Below are positions 46,886-60,825 of a stretch of 64,000 bases of DNA, one piece after another. Below the pieces are notes generated by a model. It was not told the DNA's origin, searched no databases, and saw only the letters and a program-made list of their open reading frames with translations. Numbering within the stretch: position 1 is the first letter of the stretch; every line of letters begins with the position of its first letter. The stretch is from Providencia vermicola (GTDB lineage Bacteria; Pseudomonadota; Gammaproteobacteria; Enterobacterales; Enterobacteriaceae), in assembly GCF_010748935.1 (NCBI RefSeq), contig NZ_CP048796.1, forward strand, positions 561,001 to 625,000. The letters are read 5' to 3'. Position numbers and translations under genes: made by a program.

Positions 46886-48241
46886 GTGGATACCTCTCTA
46901 CTATATGGGGTTATTGGTGCCCTCGGTGGTATTTTAATTGGCGGTTTGGCTGTCTGGTTTTCTATTGCACAAAAATTGAGCCAAAAAGAACAAGAACTCC
47001 AACAAGTTAACCGTCAGCTTGCGGCAAGCGATGAAAAAAACATCCATCTTTCTGAATGGAAAATGGAGTATGAGCGTCTTGATCAAGAGCTGCGTACATT
47101 GCGAGATATTAACCGTGAGCAGGAAGCTGAACTACGGGAAATCACCACACGTTTTGAACAAAATCAATTAGCTAACGAAGAAAAACAAAGGCTATTGCAA
47201 AATAGTGAGCAGCGACTGACCACACAATTTGAAAATTTGGCAAACCGTATTTTCGAACAAAGTGAACGACGAGTGTCAGAGCAGCAACAGAAAAGCTTAA
47301 TCGCCATGCTGTCACCATTTCGTGAGCAACTTGAAGGTTTTCGCCAGCAAGTTCAACAAAGTTTTGGGGAAGAGGCTAAAGAACGGCACACCTTGGCTTA
47401 TGAAATTCGTCAATTACAACAGTTAAACAATCAAATGACGAAAGAAGCCGTTAATTTAACGCGTGCTCTCAAAGGTGATAATAAAATTCAAGGGAATTGG
47501 GGAGAAACGATTTTGACTCGTATCCTTGAAGCTTCTGGCTTACGTCAAGGTAGTGAGTTTGAGACACAGGTGAGTATAAACACAAGCTACAATAGTCGTT
47601 ATCAACCCGATGTGATTATTCGCCTACCTGAAGGCAAGGACGTCATTGTTGATGCTAAAATGTCATTAGTCGCCTATGAAAACTATTTCAATAGTGAAGA
47701 TCCCGAAGAACAAGCTTATGCACTCAAAAATCATGTCGCTTCAATTCGTAATCATATGCGTGGTTTAAGCCGTAAAGATTATCACCAATTACCAGGAATA
47801 CGCTCCCTTGATTATGTCTTGATGTTCATTCCGATTGAACCTGCGTATTTGTTAGCTTTAAAAGAATCGCCTGAGTTACTTGATGAAGGGATAAAACAGA
47901 ATATCATGTTAGTGTGTCCTTCTACCTTATTGGTTGCAGTGAGAACAATCAATAACTTATGGCGGTACGAACGACAAGGACAAAATGCGCAAGAAATTGC
48001 GACAAAAGCAGCGAAAATGTATGATAAGTTGCGCCTTTTTGTCGAGGATATGCAGCTTTTAGGCGCCAGCTTAGATAAAGCAGATCAGGCTTACCAATCA
48101 GCAATGAAAAGGCTAGCAGAAGGCCGAGGAAATTTGATTAGCCAAGCAGAAAGCTTTAAAGAAATGGGAGTAGAGGTAAAGCAGCCAATCTCCGCTCAAT
48201 TAGTTGAAAAGTCAGATAAGCCATATTGTGCGGAATCTTAG
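46886..48241 (+). CDS. rmuC: DNA recombination protein RmuC
   Basis: 451 aa (E. coli 475). N-terminal membrane anchor (LLYGVIGALGGILIGGLAVWF), a long coiled coil (residues about 30-190) and a nuclease-like PD-(D/E)XK core with QGNWGETILTRILEASGLRQG and VIVDAKMSLVAYE. RmuC limits inversions between short repeats. GTG start at 46886 after TAAGGA. It precedes ubiE as in E. coli. Confidence 0.94.
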   Translation: MDTSLLYGVIGALGGILIGGLAVWFSIAQKLSQKEQELQQVNRQLAASDEKNIHLSEWKMEYERLDQELRTLRDINREQEAELREITTRFEQNQLANEEKQRLLQNSEQRLTTQFENLANRIFEQSERRVSEQQQKSLIAMLSPFREQLEGFRQQVQQSFGEEAKERHTLAYEIRQLQQLNNQMTKEAVNLTRALKGDNKIQGNWGETILTRILEASGLRQGSEFETQVSINTSYNSRYQPDVIIRLPEGKDVIVDAKMSLVAYENYFNSEDPEEQAYALKNHVASIRNHMRGLSRKDYHQLPGIRSLDYVLMFIPIEPAYLLALKESPELLDEGIKQNIMLVCPSTLLVAVRTINNLWRYERQGQNAQEIATKAAKMYDKLRLFVEDMQLLGASLDKADQAYQSAMKRLAEGRGNLISQAESFKEMGVEVKQPISAQLVEKSDKPYCAES

Positions 48242-48317
48242 ACTTCTTGATAGGGTTTTACCTCAAAGGCTGTTACACTTCCTACAAAAGTTTGAATTAT
48301 AAACAGGCATAATAGAA

Positions 48318-49073
48318 ATGACAGAACCAACAAAAGAAACTATTGATTTTGGTTTCCGTACAGTAGGCAAAGAAGATAAAGTTGGCCTAGTAGCAAATGT
48401 TTTTCATTCTGTAGCATCAAAATATGATTTGATGAATGATTTAATGTCGTTTGGCATTCATCGTGTCTGGAAACGTTTTACGATAGAAGCCAGTGGTGTG
48501 CGTCGTAATCAACGCGTTCTAGATCTGGCGGGTGGAACCGGCGATTTAACCGCTAAATTTTCTCGCCTTGTCGGTGAAAAAGGCGAAGTGATTCTCGCTG
48601 ATATCAATGATTCCATGTTAAAAATGGGGCGTGAAAAGTTACGTGACCTTGGTATCGTTGGTAATGTTAGCTATGTTCAAGCTAATGCTGAGGAGTTGCC
48701 GTTCCCAGATAATTATTTTGATTGTATCACTATCTCTTTTGGTCTGCGTAATGTTACAGACAAAGATAAAGCGTTGCGCTCAATGTTTCGAGTGTTAAAG
48801 CCAGGTGGACGTTTGCTTGTTCTTGAATTCTCTAAACCTGTTATTGAGCCACTGAATAAAGCTTATGATGCGTATTCATTCCATGTTTTGCCACGTATTG
48901 GGCAAGCAGTCGTTGGTGATCCTGAGAGCTACCGTTATCTCGCTGAATCTATTCGTATGCATCCTGACCAAGAAACACTGAAATCCATGATGGAAAATGC
49001 AGGTTTTGAACAGGTTACTTATACCAATATGACAGGTGGTATCGTCGCATTGCATAAAGGGTTTAAATTCTAA
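48318..49073 (+). CDS. ubiE: Ubiquinone/menaquinone C-methyltransferase
   Basis: 251 aa (E. coli 251). SAM-dependent enzyme methylating demethylmenaquinone and a benzoquinol intermediate. Signatures: [37 protein letters not shown] (SAM motif I) and [17 protein letters not shown]. First gene of the ubiE-ubiJ-ubiB cluster; ubiJ starts one base after its stop. Confidence 0.97.
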   Translation: MTEPTKETIDFGFRTVGKEDKVGLVANVFHSVASKYDLMNDLMSFGIHRVWKRFTIEASGVRRNQRVLDLAGGTGDLTAKFSRLVGEKGEVILADINDSMLKMGREKLRDLGIVGNVSYVQANAEELPFPDNYFDCITISFGLRNVTDKDKALRSMFRVLKPGGRLLVLEFSKPVIEPLNKAYDAYSFHVLPRIGQAVVGDPESYRYLAESIRMHPDQETLKSMMENAGFEQVTYTNMTGGIVALHKGFKF

Positions 49074-49074
49074 G

Positions 49075-49728
49075 ATGGAAGCCACGTCAGCACAGTCAGA
49101 AAGCCAAAATACCGTATTATATTCTTTAATGACGGCATTCATGGAAACATGTATGAATCATATGTTATTTAAAGAATCGGTCTTAAAACCCGCTAGAGCA
49201 CGCTTAGCGGGTAAAGTCATGTCGGTCGACTTAAAAGAGCTCAATCAAACGTTGACGCTGATTTTTACTGATAACCATGTTGATGTGTTAAGCCAATGGT
49301 GTGAACCTGCTGATTGTACAATCAAAACATCCCTGTTTACGTTGATTAAACTAAAGGATAAACAGCAATTATCACAGCTAATTAATAGTGGTGAAATTGT
49401 TATTGAAGGTGATATGCAGGTTGTTCAGCATTGGTCGTCGCTGTTAGATATGGCCATTTGGGACCCCGCCCATTATCTGTCACCTTATCTCGGCGATGTT
49501 GCCGCGCAAGGGATTAGCCAAATCGTTCAAAAGGGAAGTAAACTTGTTTCACATCTAGCATGTCGACAAAAAACGTACCTAAAAGATACATTGCTTGAAG
49601 AATGGAAAATGGCGCCAAATCCGCTAGAACTGGCTTATTTTAGTGATGAAGTTGAGCAGGTTGCTGAGTCCTTAAATCAGCTAGAAATGCGGTTACGCCA
49701 GCTGGAGGAGCATAATGACGCCCGGTGA
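49075..49728 (+). CDS. ubiJ: Ubiquinone assembly factor UbiJ
   Basis: 217 aa (E. coli 201). SCP2-like lipid-binding protein of the Ubi complex needed for aerobic ubiquinone synthesis. [43 protein letters not shown] and [16 protein letters not shown] align with YigP/UbiJ; the C-terminus is a short coiled coil. ATG at 49075 chosen because it follows the ubiE stop; the frame opens at 49036. It overlaps ubiB by 14 bases. The E. coli gene also carries the sRNA EsrE in its 3' half; not assessed here. Confidence 0.92.
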   Translation: MEATSAQSESQNTVLYSLMTAFMETCMNHMLFKESVLKPARARLAGKVMSVDLKELNQTLTLIFTDNHVDVLSQWCEPADCTIKTSLFTLIKLKDKQQLSQLINSGEIVIEGDMQVVQHWSSLLDMAIWDPAHYLSPYLGDVAAQGISQIVQKGSKLVSHLACRQKTYLKDTLLEEWKMAPNPLELAYFSDEVEQVAESLNQLEMRLRQLEEHNDAR

Positions 49729-51349
49729 AATAAAACGCCTTTACTTTATTATTCGGGTATTCCTCTCATATGGTTTAGATGAATTAATCCCAAAAGTTAA
49801 ACTCACGTTACCCCTTCGGATCGGTCGCTTTGGTTTCTTTTGGATCAAGAATCAACATCCAGAAAAAGAAGTGGGTGAGCGATTACGTTTAGCGTTACAA
49901 GAGTTGGGGCCGGTATGGATTAAATTTGGTCAGATGTTATCGACTCGCCGAGACCTTTTCCCTCCAACAATTGCTGATCAACTCTCTTTACTACAAGATA
50001 AAGTCGCTAGCTTTGACGGTAAATTGGCGCGTCGCTACATTGAAGAATCATTAGGTGGGCCATTAGAACAATGGTTTGATGATTTTGATGAAAAAGCCCT
50101 CGCCTCAGCGTCAATCGCTCAAGTCCACACTGCCAAGCTGAAAGAAAATGGCAAAGAGGTTGTTTTAAAAGTCATTCGTCCTGATATCTTGCCAGTGATT
50201 AAAGCTGATGTGAAACTCATGTACCGCATCGCTAATTGGGTGCCTTTGTTACCAGACGGCCGTCGTTTACGCCCTAAAGAAGTCGTGCGTGAATACGAAA
50301 AAACGTTAATCGATGAGCTGAATCTTTTACGTGAATCAGCCAATGCTATCCAGCTGCGTCGTAACTTTGAAAATAGCTCTATGTTGTATGTGCCTGAAGT
50401 TTATGCGGATTATTGCCGTGAAAATGTGATGGTCATGGAGCGCATCTACGGAATCCCTGTGTCGGATATCTCGGCTTTAAAAGCTCAGGGAACAAATATG
50501 AAAATCTTGGCTGAAAGAGGCGTCAAAGTCTTCTTTACCCAAGTTTTTCGTGACAGTTTCTTCCATGCGGATATGCATCCAGGCAATATTTTTGTGAGTT
50601 ATGAACACCCTGAAGATCCACTTTATATTGGCATTGATTGTGGTATTGTAGGGTCATTAAATAAAGAAGATAAGCGTTATTTAGCGGAAAACTTTATTGC
50701 GTTCTTTAACCGCGACTATCGTAAGGTGGCGGAGTTACATGTCGATTCAGGTTGGGTACCTGCTGATACCAACGTTGAGGATTTTGAGTTTGCTATCAGA
50801 ACGGTGTGCGAACCAATCTTTGAAAAGCCACTGGCTGAAATTTCGTTTGGGCATGTCCTGCTGAATCTATTTAATACTGCTCGTCGCTTCAATATGGAAG
50901 TGCAACCACAGCTAGTATTGCTACAAAAAACCTTACTTTATGTTGAAGGTTTAGGTCGTCAGCTTTATCCCCAACTTGATTTGTGGAAGACGGCGAAGCC
51001 ATTTTTAGAAGATTGGATACATAGCCAAGTTGGTATTCCAGCTATTACTCAAGCTTTAAAAGAAAAGGCACCTTATTGGGCAGAAAAAATGCCTGAAATT
51101 CCTGATTTAATTTATGGCGCTTTACGTCAACATAAATTCCTACAATCGAATATTGAACAACTTACTGATCAATTAAAGGAACAACGTAGCAAACAGCGTA
51201 AGTCTCAGTACCTATTAGGAATGGGGGCAACACTGATTCTTTGCGGTAGTTTATTCTTTATTTTTGAGTCAACCTCAATGGCGACAGCATTTATGACTAT
51301 TGGTGCGTTGTCATGGGTTATAGGTTGGTATAAATCAGGAAAAAATTAA
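49715..51349 (+). CDS. ubiB: UbiB/AarF atypical kinase for ubiquinone synthesis
   Basis: 544 aa (E. coli 546). ABC1/ADCK-family ATPase required for ubiquinone synthesis, known in P. stuartii as AarF. Seen: [14 protein letters not shown] (the KxGQ motif near residue 69), VLKVIRPDI with the ATP-site lysine, [12 protein letters not shown] and [11 protein letters not shown]; two hydrophobic C-terminal segments anchor it in the membrane. Translationally coupled to ubiJ. Confidence 0.97.
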   Translation: MTPGEIKRLYFIIRVFLSYGLDELIPKVKLTLPLRIGRFGFFWIKNQHPEKEVGERLRLALQELGPVWIKFGQMLSTRRDLFPPTIADQLSLLQDKVASFDGKLARRYIEESLGGPLEQWFDDFDEKALASASIAQVHTAKLKENGKEVVLKVIRPDILPVIKADVKLMYRIANWVPLLPDGRRLRPKEVVREYEKTLIDELNLLRESANAIQLRRNFENSSMLYVPEVYADYCRENVMVMERIYGIPVSDISALKAQGTNMKILAERGVKVFFTQVFRDSFFHADMHPGNIFVSYEHPEDPLYIGIDCGIVGSLNKEDKRYLAENFIAFFNRDYRKVAELHVDSGWVPADTNVEDFEFAIRTVCEPIFEKPLAEISFGHVLLNLFNTARRFNMEVQPQLVLLQKTLLYVEGLGRQLYPQLDLWKTAKPFLEDWIHSQVGIPAITQALKEKAPYWAEKMPEIPDLIYGALRQHKFLQSNIEQLTDQLKEQRSKQRKSQYLLGMGATLILCGSLFFIFESTSMATAFMTIGALSWVIGWYKSGKN

Positions 51350-51462
51350 GTAAACCTTGTTTTGCGACAAGTTTATAAGCCTGTGAATATTTCCGTATTG
51401 AGAGCAGGTTGTATATAATGGGATAAATAACTATTGATCCCACTTTTACAGAGGTATAAACA

Positions 51463-51753
51463 ATGGAATCAACTATTTCAATGGCCGCTTTTGGTAGCCC
51501 TTGGCAACTTATTATTATTGCTCTACTTATTATTTTAATTTTCGGAACCAAAAAGCTGCGCTCTCTGGGATCTGACTTAGGTGAATCATTGAAAGGCTTT
51601 AAAAAAGCAATGAACGATGATGAAGCTGCAAAGGCTGCAAAAGAAGAGCAAGAAAAACAAGATGCTGATTTTGCACCTAAAAATATTACAGAGCAACAGG
51701 CTGCTGAGAAGAAAGACAGCCCAGTTGAGAGCAAAAATAAAGAGCAGGGTTAA
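51463..51753 (+). CDS. tatA: Tat translocase subunit TatA with rhomboid-cleavable extension
   Basis: 96 aa (E. coli TatA 89). Pore-forming subunit of the twin-arginine pathway. The N-terminus [15 protein letters not shown] precedes the membrane helix ([13 protein letters not shown]), so TatA begins about 8 residues earlier than in E. coli, whose protein starts directly with the helix region. The amphipathic helix [25 protein letters not shown] and an acidic tail follow. P. stuartii TatA has the same kind of extension and is inactive until rhomboid AarA cuts it between two alanines; here the cut would be A8/A9 (inference). First gene of tatABC. Confidence 0.95.
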   Translation: MESTISMAAFGSPWQLIIIALLIILIFGTKKLRSLGSDLGESLKGFKKAMNDDEAAKAAKEEQEKQDADFAPKNITEQQAAEKKDSPVESKNKEQG

Positions 51754-51756
51754 ACC

Positions 51757-52299
51757 GTGTTTGACATAGGTTTCAGTGAACTGCTGCTTGTTGCAGTTAT
51801 TGGTCTTGTCGTATTAGGCCCTGAGCGTCTACCAGTGGCAGTGAGAACTGTTGCTGGTTGGATCCGTGCTATGCGCTCTTTAGCCGCTAATGTGCAAAAT
51901 GAATTGTCACAAGAACTCAAATTGCAAGAATTGCAAGAGACCTTGAAAAAAGTTGAGGAGAAAGCTGGTATGGAAACGCTTTCTCCTGAGCTAAAACAAT
52001 CTATGGATGAGCTTCGCCAAGCAGCACAATCATTAAAATCAGGTTATCAAGCGACGACAGAGGGTGTTGAAAGCGAATTGCAAAAAGCGAAAGAATTAAC
52101 TGACAACTATGATAGTGCAGTTAAAGATGCTCAAAACAATGCTTCAAAAACTCAAGAGTCAGACCCTGATCCTGAACATGCAGCAAAAATGGCAGAAGTG
52201 GTTGAAGAGCCAGTAACGTTATCAGCGCAAAGCGACGACGCTCAACAAACTGCATCGACAACGAAAAAAAATCCTAATCAGACTGAAAGCGAAAAATAG
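51757..52299 (+). CDS. tatB: Tat translocase subunit TatB
   Basis: 180 aa (E. coli 171). N-terminal membrane helix [26 protein letters not shown] (GTG start) and an amphipathic helix with coiled-coil-like charge pattern, then a disordered acidic tail. Works with TatC as receptor for twin-arginine signal peptides. Starts 3 bases after tatA. Confidence 0.95.
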   Translation: MFDIGFSELLLVAVIGLVVLGPERLPVAVRTVAGWIRAMRSLAANVQNELSQELKLQELQETLKKVEEKAGMETLSPELKQSMDELRQAAQSLKSGYQATTEGVESELQKAKELTDNYDSAVKDAQNNASKTQESDPDPEHAAKMAEVVEEPVTLSAQSDDAQQTASTTKKNPNQTESEK

Positions 52300-52302
52300 A
52301 AC

Positions 52303-53079
52303 ATGGCTGTAAATGATACACAACCACTTATTAGCCACCTCATTGAACTCAGGAAGCGGCTGCTAAACTGTTTGATTACGGTTTTGATTGTTTTCGCTGC
52401 TTTGGCTTACTTCTCAAATGACATTTATCGGTTAGTTGCCGCCCCTTTGATTGATAAGCTCCCTGTTGGTTCTCAAATGAGTGCAACAGATGTGGCATCT
52501 ACATTCTTTACCCCAATTAAACTGACAATGATGGTATCGATATTTGTATCAATACCGGTCATTCTGTATCAAATTTGGGCGTTTATAGCACCTGCGTTAT
52601 ATAAGCACGAACGTAGATTAATGCTGCCTTTGTTGGTTTCGAGCAGCTTCCTTTTCTATTTAGGAATGGCATTTGCTTATTTTGTGGTTTTCCCATTAGC
52701 ATTCGGCTTCTTTGTGAAAACGACACCCGATAGCGTTAATTTTATTCCGGATATTAGCAAATATCTCAGTTTTGTTATGACGCTATTTATGGCATTTGGT
52801 GCCGCATTTGAGGTGCCTATAGCCATTATTCTCTTATGCTGGACGGGAGTGACAACGCCGGAATCATTAAAACGTAAACGCCCATATATTTTAGTTGGTG
52901 CATTTATTGTTGGGATGTTCCTAACGCCACCAGACGTTCTCTCTCAGACTTTACTTGCCGTTCCGATGTACTTACTTTTTGAGTTGGGGGTACTTTTATC
53001 TAACTTTTATGTAGGTAAAGGTCGACGGAAGGCGGATGAAGAAGAAAACGAAGAAAACGAAGAAAAAGAAGATTCTTAG
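52303..53079 (+). CDS. tatC: Tat translocase subunit TatC
   Basis: 258 aa (E. coli 258). Six membrane helices; [16 protein letters not shown] at the N-terminus, [37 protein letters not shown] and [20 protein letters not shown] are family hallmarks. Binds the twin-arginine signal peptide. E. coli tatD is absent downstream; a terminator follows at 53100. Acidic tail of repeated Glu/Asn codons ([11 protein letters not shown]). Confidence 0.97.
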   Translation: MAVNDTQPLISHLIELRKRLLNCLITVLIVFAALAYFSNDIYRLVAAPLIDKLPVGSQMSATDVASTFFTPIKLTMMVSIFVSIPVILYQIWAFIAPALYKHERRLMLPLLVSSSFLFYLGMAFAYFVVFPLAFGFFVKTTPDSVNFIPDISKYLSFVMTLFMAFGAAFEVPIAIILLCWTGVTTPESLKRKRPYILVGAFIVGMFLTPPDVLSQTLLAVPMYLLFELGVLLSNFYVGKGRRKADEEENEENEEKEDS

Positions 53080-53099
53080 TTCATGACTATTGAATTAAC

Positions 53100-53129
53100 A
53101 AAAAAGCCCACTCGATGTGGGCCTTTTTA
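53100..53129. terminator. Bidirectional terminator between tatC and rfaH
   Basis: GCCCAC / GTGGGC stem with A-run before and T-run after, placed between convergent stops (tatC 53079, rfaH 53133). Confidence 0.87.
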
Positions 53130-53132
53130 TTT

Positions 53133-53627
53133 CTATTGAGGTAATTTTTTAAATTGAGAGTTATCAAGCACTTTAGATACATTTTTATTTAAAATATTCA
53201 GCAATAAGATGGATCGCGACTCACCATTTGGCTCATCATAGATAGCTTGTATACCGGAAAAAATACCTTCTGTAATTAAAACATTATCACCATGCACTGG
53301 TGTTTCAGGGGCGACAAGATGAGACAGTGGAGCCTGTTGCAAGAGCTCTATAATTTCATCGGGTACAACGGCAGGTAGTTGCCCAAAACGCACAAAATGA
53401 CTTACACCTCGTGTTGATTGGATTGTTGTCGTATGGATGTCATTATGATCAAATTTCACAAATAGGTAGTTAGGGAATAGAGCTTCTTGTACTGTCACCC
53501 GTTTTCCTCTAACCACTTTTTCTATCTCTGTCATCGGGGTCATGCAAATGACACTTTGCCTATTCAAGTGCTCTATGGCCCTATCAATTTGCCCTCGTTT
53601 ACAATATAGCAAATACCACTTTTCCAT
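53133..53627 (-). CDS. rfaH: Transcription antiterminator RfaH
   Basis: 164 aa (E. coli 162) from the ATG at 53627; the frame extends to 53675 but the extra 16 residues are not family sequence. NusG-paralogue that binds RNA polymerase paused at ops sites and promotes read-through of LPS, capsule and hemolysin operons. MEKWYLLYCKRGQIDRAIEHL and ALFPNYLFVKFD in the NGN domain, and TEGIFSGIQAIYDEPNGESRSILLLNIL in the KOW domain, are diagnostic. The E. coli gene is likewise minus-strand beside tat genes. Confidence 0.95.
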   Translation of the reverse strand: MEKWYLLYCKRGQIDRAIEHLNRQSVICMTPMTEIEKVVRGKRVTVQEALFPNYLFVKFDHNDIHTTTIQSTRGVSHFVRFGQLPAVVPDEIIELLQQAPLSHLVAPETPVHGDNVLITEGIFSGIQAIYDEPNGESRSILLLNILNKNVSKVLDNSQFKKLPQ

Positions 53628-53793
53628 TTTTCTAACCCACGCGACAAAATTATGCTCATCATAACAAATTAACACATAAAAATGTGACTAATCCATTAAG
53701 TAAGAATATCATTCAGAATCAGAAACATATATTAACTTAAACTTACTCAAGAGAGTTAACCATAGTATAACAACTCGTTATCTAGGAGACAGC

Positions 53794-54519
53794 ATGGAAA
53801 TATTTTTATTAAGTAATGGTAAGCTTCCTAATAATCCAGTATGGCTAAGCTACGCATTACCTCGTATTCACGAAATGATTGCCCGTAAAAATATTAAGTC
53901 AGCAGTATTAGTGCCTTATGCAATATTACGCGGTTCGCATGATGAACGTGCGGAACAGCTAAGTGAATCTTTAGGGATCAAAGTCACCTCGATAGAGCAT
54001 TTCTCTAGTCCTGTAGAAGCAATTGAACAAGCTGAATGTATTCTTGTTAGCGGGGGTAATACTTGGTGGTTAAATAAATGTCTGCATGAAAATGGGCTTA
54101 TTGTGGCTATTCAGCGTGCGGTGAGAGAACGTGATGTGCCATATATTGGTTGGAGTGCAGGTTGTAATGTCGCGACACCAAGTATTCGTACAACCAATGA
54201 TATGCCAGTGAGTAATGCGGCAATTATGCCATCTTTGGGGCTATTTCCATTGCAAATAAATCCTCATTATATTGATGCGCATATCTCTGGTCATATGGGG
54301 GAAACTCGCGATGAAAGATTGCAAGAATTTTGTGTGATCAATCCACATGAAGTCGTTGTTGCGCTAAGGGAAGGTAGTGGGTTACAAATTAAGGGGAATA
54401 CACTGGAGTATTTCAGTGGAAAAGGTGATGGTTTTAAATTATTTAAGCACAATCAGGTATTTCCTGAACAGTTTGATACTTTATCATTAAAATCACTGGT
54501 TCCATTTGTTTGTCAGTAA
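53794..54519 (+). CDS. pepE: Alpha-aspartyl dipeptidase E
   Basis: 241 aa (E. coli 229). Serine peptidase of family S51 that hydrolyses Asp-X dipeptides. The nucleophile is S121 in IGWSAGCN and the catalytic His H158 in INPHYIDAH; LVSGGNTWWLNK near residue 88 is the family loop. Its presence between rfaH and ubiD, where E. coli has nothing, is a local insertion. ATG preceded by GGAGA. Confidence 0.9.
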   Translation: MEIFLLSNGKLPNNPVWLSYALPRIHEMIARKNIKSAVLVPYAILRGSHDERAEQLSESLGIKVTSIEHFSSPVEAIEQAECILVSGGNTWWLNKCLHENGLIVAIQRAVRERDVPYIGWSAGCNVATPSIRTTNDMPVSNAAIMPSLGLFPLQINPHYIDAHISGHMGETRDERLQEFCVINPHEVVVALREGSGLQIKGNTLEYFSGKGDGFKLFKHNQVFPEQFDTLSLKSLVPFVCQ

Positions 54520-54627
54520 AGTAATCAGTTTTTAGAGATAAACATATTGATTACAAATAGTTTTTATGGGTAACTTGTAACCTTTGCCGGACGTCTTATA
54601 ATGAGACTCCCTCTGTAATAGTAAAAG

Positions 54628-56106
54628 ATGACAATGAAATACCGTGACCTAAGAGACTTCATTGCCCAGCTTGAAAAGCAAGGCGAATTAAAACGTATTA
54701 CGATGGAAGTCGATCCTTACCTCGAAATGACGGAAATAGCCGATCGCACGCTTAGAGCAGGGGGCCCGGCATTATTATTTGAAAACCCCAAAGGGTATAA
54801 TATGCCTGTCTTATGCAATCTGTTTGGTACGACTAAACGCGTTGCCATGGGGATGGGGCAAGAAGATATCAAAGCCTTACATGATGTGGGTAAGTTGCTT
54901 GCTTTCCTGAAAGAGCCAGATCCCCCGAAGGGATTCCGTGATTTATTCGATAAATTACCTAAATTTAAACAAGTATTGAATATGCCGGCGAAACGGCTAA
55001 GCTCAGCACCTTGCCAAGAGCAAATTTGGACTGGTGATGATGTCGATCTGACTAAAATTCCTGTGATGCATTGTTGGCCTGAGGATGCAGCGCCACTCAT
55101 TACGTGGGGATTAACCGTCACGAGAGGTCCGAATAAAGAACGCCAAAACTTAGGTATCTATCGCCAGCAAGTGTTAGGTAAAAATAAAGTCATTATGCGC
55201 TGGCTTTCACACCGTGGTGGCGCTCTTGATTACCAAGAGTGGTGCCAACAGCATCCGGGGGAAAAGTTCCCCGTGGCGGTTGCACTAGGAGCAGATCCTG
55301 CAACTATCTTGGGGGCAGTGACACCCGTTCCGGATACATTATCTGAATATGCCTTTGCAGGATTATTGCGCGGTAATAAAACAGAGGTTGTTAAATGTAT
55401 TTCTAATGACCTTGAGGTGCCCGCTGGGGCTGAGATTATCTTAGAAGGGTATATTGAGCCGGGAGAGCTTGCCCCCGAAGGACCTTATGGGGATCACACC
55501 GGTTATTATAATGAAATCGATAGTTTCCCTGTATTTACAGTGACTCATATTACACAGCGTCGCAATGCCATTTATCATTCCACCTATACAGGCAGACCAC
55601 CTGATGAGCCAGCCGTACTTGGTGAAGCACTAAATGAAGTTTTAGTGCCTATTTTGCAAAAGCAATTCCCAGAAATTGTTGATTTTTATTTGCCTCCTGA
55701 AGGTTGCTCGTATCGCCTCGCGGTTGTCACCATGAAGAAACAATACGCAGGTCATGCAAAACGCGTCATGATGGGGGTTTGGTCTTATCTTCGCCAATTT
55801 ATGTACACAAAATTTGTCATTGTTTGTGATGATGATATCAATGCGCGTGACTGGAAAGATGTGATCTGGGCGATAACCACGCGTATGGATCCTGCCCGTG
55901 ATACTGTTATGATGGAAAATACACCGATTGACTATCTTGATTTTGCTTCACCAGTGTCAGGTTTGGGCTCGAAAATGGGGCTAGATGCCACCAATAAATG
56001 GCCTGGGGAAACAAACAGGGAGTGGGGCAGACCAATAGTAATGGATGAAAAAGTGAAGTCGCGTATAGATGATATTTGGGAACAATTGAATATTTTTGAA
56101 AAATAA
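54628..56106 (+). CDS. ubiD: UbiD prFMN-dependent decarboxylase
   Basis: 492 aa (E. coli 497). Decarboxylates 3-octaprenyl-4-hydroxybenzoate in ubiquinone synthesis using prenylated FMN made by UbiX (not in window). [21 protein letters not shown] at the start, catalytic E-x-x-x-Y/prFMN region [14 protein letters not shown], and [21 protein letters not shown] at the end are nearly the E. coli sequence. ATG at 54634 (MKY) could be the start instead of 54628. Confidence 0.97.
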   Translation: MTMKYRDLRDFIAQLEKQGELKRITMEVDPYLEMTEIADRTLRAGGPALLFENPKGYNMPVLCNLFGTTKRVAMGMGQEDIKALHDVGKLLAFLKEPDPPKGFRDLFDKLPKFKQVLNMPAKRLSSAPCQEQIWTGDDVDLTKIPVMHCWPEDAAPLITWGLTVTRGPNKERQNLGIYRQQVLGKNKVIMRWLSHRGGALDYQEWCQQHPGEKFPVAVALGADPATILGAVTPVPDTLSEYAFAGLLRGNKTEVVKCISNDLEVPAGAEIILEGYIEPGELAPEGPYGDHTGYYNEIDSFPVFTVTHITQRRNAIYHSTYTGRPPDEPAVLGEALNEVLVPILQKQFPEIVDFYLPPEGCSYRLAVVTMKKQYAGHAKRVMMGVWSYLRQFMYTKFVIVCDDDINARDWKDVIWAITTRMDPARDTVMMENTPIDYLDFASPVSGLGSKMGLDATNKWPGETNREWGRPIVMDEKVKSRIDDIWEQLNIFEK

Positions 56107-56116
56107 GAGGGGATCC

Positions 56117-56818
56117 ATGGCAACTTTGAGCTGCAAAGTCACATCTGTTGAGTCCATAACTGATACTGTATATCGGGTTATTTTGTTGCCGGATGGTCCT
56201 TTTCATTTTAAAGCGGGCCAGTATCTTATGGTGGTAATGGACGAACGTGATAAGCGCCCATTTTCCATGGCTTCTACACCCGCGAATAACGAAACAATTG
56301 AACTTCATATTGGGGCTTCGGAGATTAATCTTTATGCCATGGCGGTGATGGATAGAATTTTAGACCAACGCCGCATTGATATTGATATCCCACACGGTAA
56401 AGCTTGGTTTAGAGAAAATAGCCAAAACCCCATGATTTTAGTCGCGGGGGGAACCGGTTTCTCATACACGCATTCAATATTACTGGCTGCGTTGATGGAG
56501 AACCCTTCTCGAGACATTACTTTCTATTGGGGAGGGCGCCAATTAGAACATCTTTATGATTTAGGTGAGCTTCAGGCGCTGAGTGAACGTTACTCGAATT
56601 TAAAAATTGTGCCCATCGTAGAACAGCCTGATGAGTTATGGCGAGGACGATCAGGAACGGTATTAAGCGCGGTCTTAGAAGACTTTGGCGATTTGTCTTC
56701 TTATGACATCTATATCGCAGGGCGTTTTGAAATGGCAAAAATCGCTAGAGAACGCTTTTGTGCCGAGCGTAATGCAAAACCTGAGCAACTGTTCGGTGAT
56801 GCTTACGAGTTTATTTAA
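56117..56818 (+). CDS. fre: NAD(P)H-flavin reductase
   Basis: 233 aa, the same as E. coli Fre, from the ATG at 56117 (after GAGGGG); the in-frame ATG at 56096 lies inside ubiD. FNR-like enzyme that supplies reduced flavins: RPFSMASTP (flavin motif), [12 protein letters not shown] (NAD motif), and [19 protein letters not shown]. Follows ubiD directly by 10 bases. Confidence 0.95.
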   Translation: MATLSCKVTSVESITDTVYRVILLPDGPFHFKAGQYLMVVMDERDKRPFSMASTPANNETIELHIGASEINLYAMAVMDRILDQRRIDIDIPHGKAWFRENSQNPMILVAGGTGFSYTHSILLAALMENPSRDITFYWGGRQLEHLYDLGELQALSERYSNLKIVPIVEQPDELWRGRSGTVLSAVLEDFGDLSSYDIYIAGRFEMAKIARERFCAERNAKPEQLFGDAYEFI

Positions 56819-57203
56819 AACACGCAATGGCTTCGTTTCGAATATATTGAGACTGAATGTGGCGTCTATTGAAATTTATTATGCCACTGAGGCTTTTTCA
56901 TTGTGTTTATTAATGATTTTTATTCTACGATGCTCTTTTCGCAATGGTTGTAGTGACAGCGGAACAATATCATTGATTGGCTAATTGTCTTTAGCGTATT
57001 GCTTCACAAAATAAAAAGCCCGCCCCTGACTAGGCGGGAATGTTGACAACATACAACAACACGACGGCAACTAGCGGTATACCCTTGATACTTCAATTGG
57101 TATATGCCTTGGCAATGTGGCTCAGAATACGTAATAAAATAAATTTTCTGAGCGCACTTTTATTATTGGCAAACTACCATTCAAACTATTTTGGGTATAA
57201 ACG
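56819..57203. other. Region between fre and fadA
   Basis: About 385 bases between convergent genes, containing the fadBA terminator. A 65-codon frame at 57040-57237 overlaps the fadA end and is not called; nothing else is supportable. Confidence 0.6.
57010..57038 (-). terminator. Terminator of fadBA
   Basis: On the minus strand CCCGCC / GGCGGG with an 8-base loop followed by a T-rich tail (CTTTTTAT), about 165 bases beyond the fadA stop. Confidence 0.8.
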
Positions 57204-60567
<3,364 letters not shown>

Positions 60568-60593
60568 GCCGCTCTCCTTATGATGATTTTATC

Positions 60594-60610
60594 ATCTGGT
60601 ACGACCAGAT
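60594..60610. promoter_or_regulatory. FadR operator of fadBA
   Basis: ATCTGGTACGACCAGAT is a 17-base palindrome identical, as I recall, to the E. coli fadB operator site. Confidence 0.92.
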
Positions 60611-60825
60611 AGAATTGAGTGTGACTAGAATGTTAATAAAATGCAAATAATCAATAACAAAAGTGGAATGTTGATCACAGCAAACAGTAGGAATACAAGT
60701 TGATGAAAATAGTATTTTATTTACCAATCAATTAATTAAAGGGTTTTCTGTTTAGACTGCATACCAGTAAATTAAAGAACGTGCTAAGCTTTCATTTTCT
60801 AAATAAAGCTGAAAGGTTGAATGAA

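Noticed and set aside
53041-53079. Short repeat in the tatC acidic tail
   Set aside because: Three near-identical Glu/Asn codon copies are low-complexity coding sequence, common in TatC tails, not a mobile repeat.
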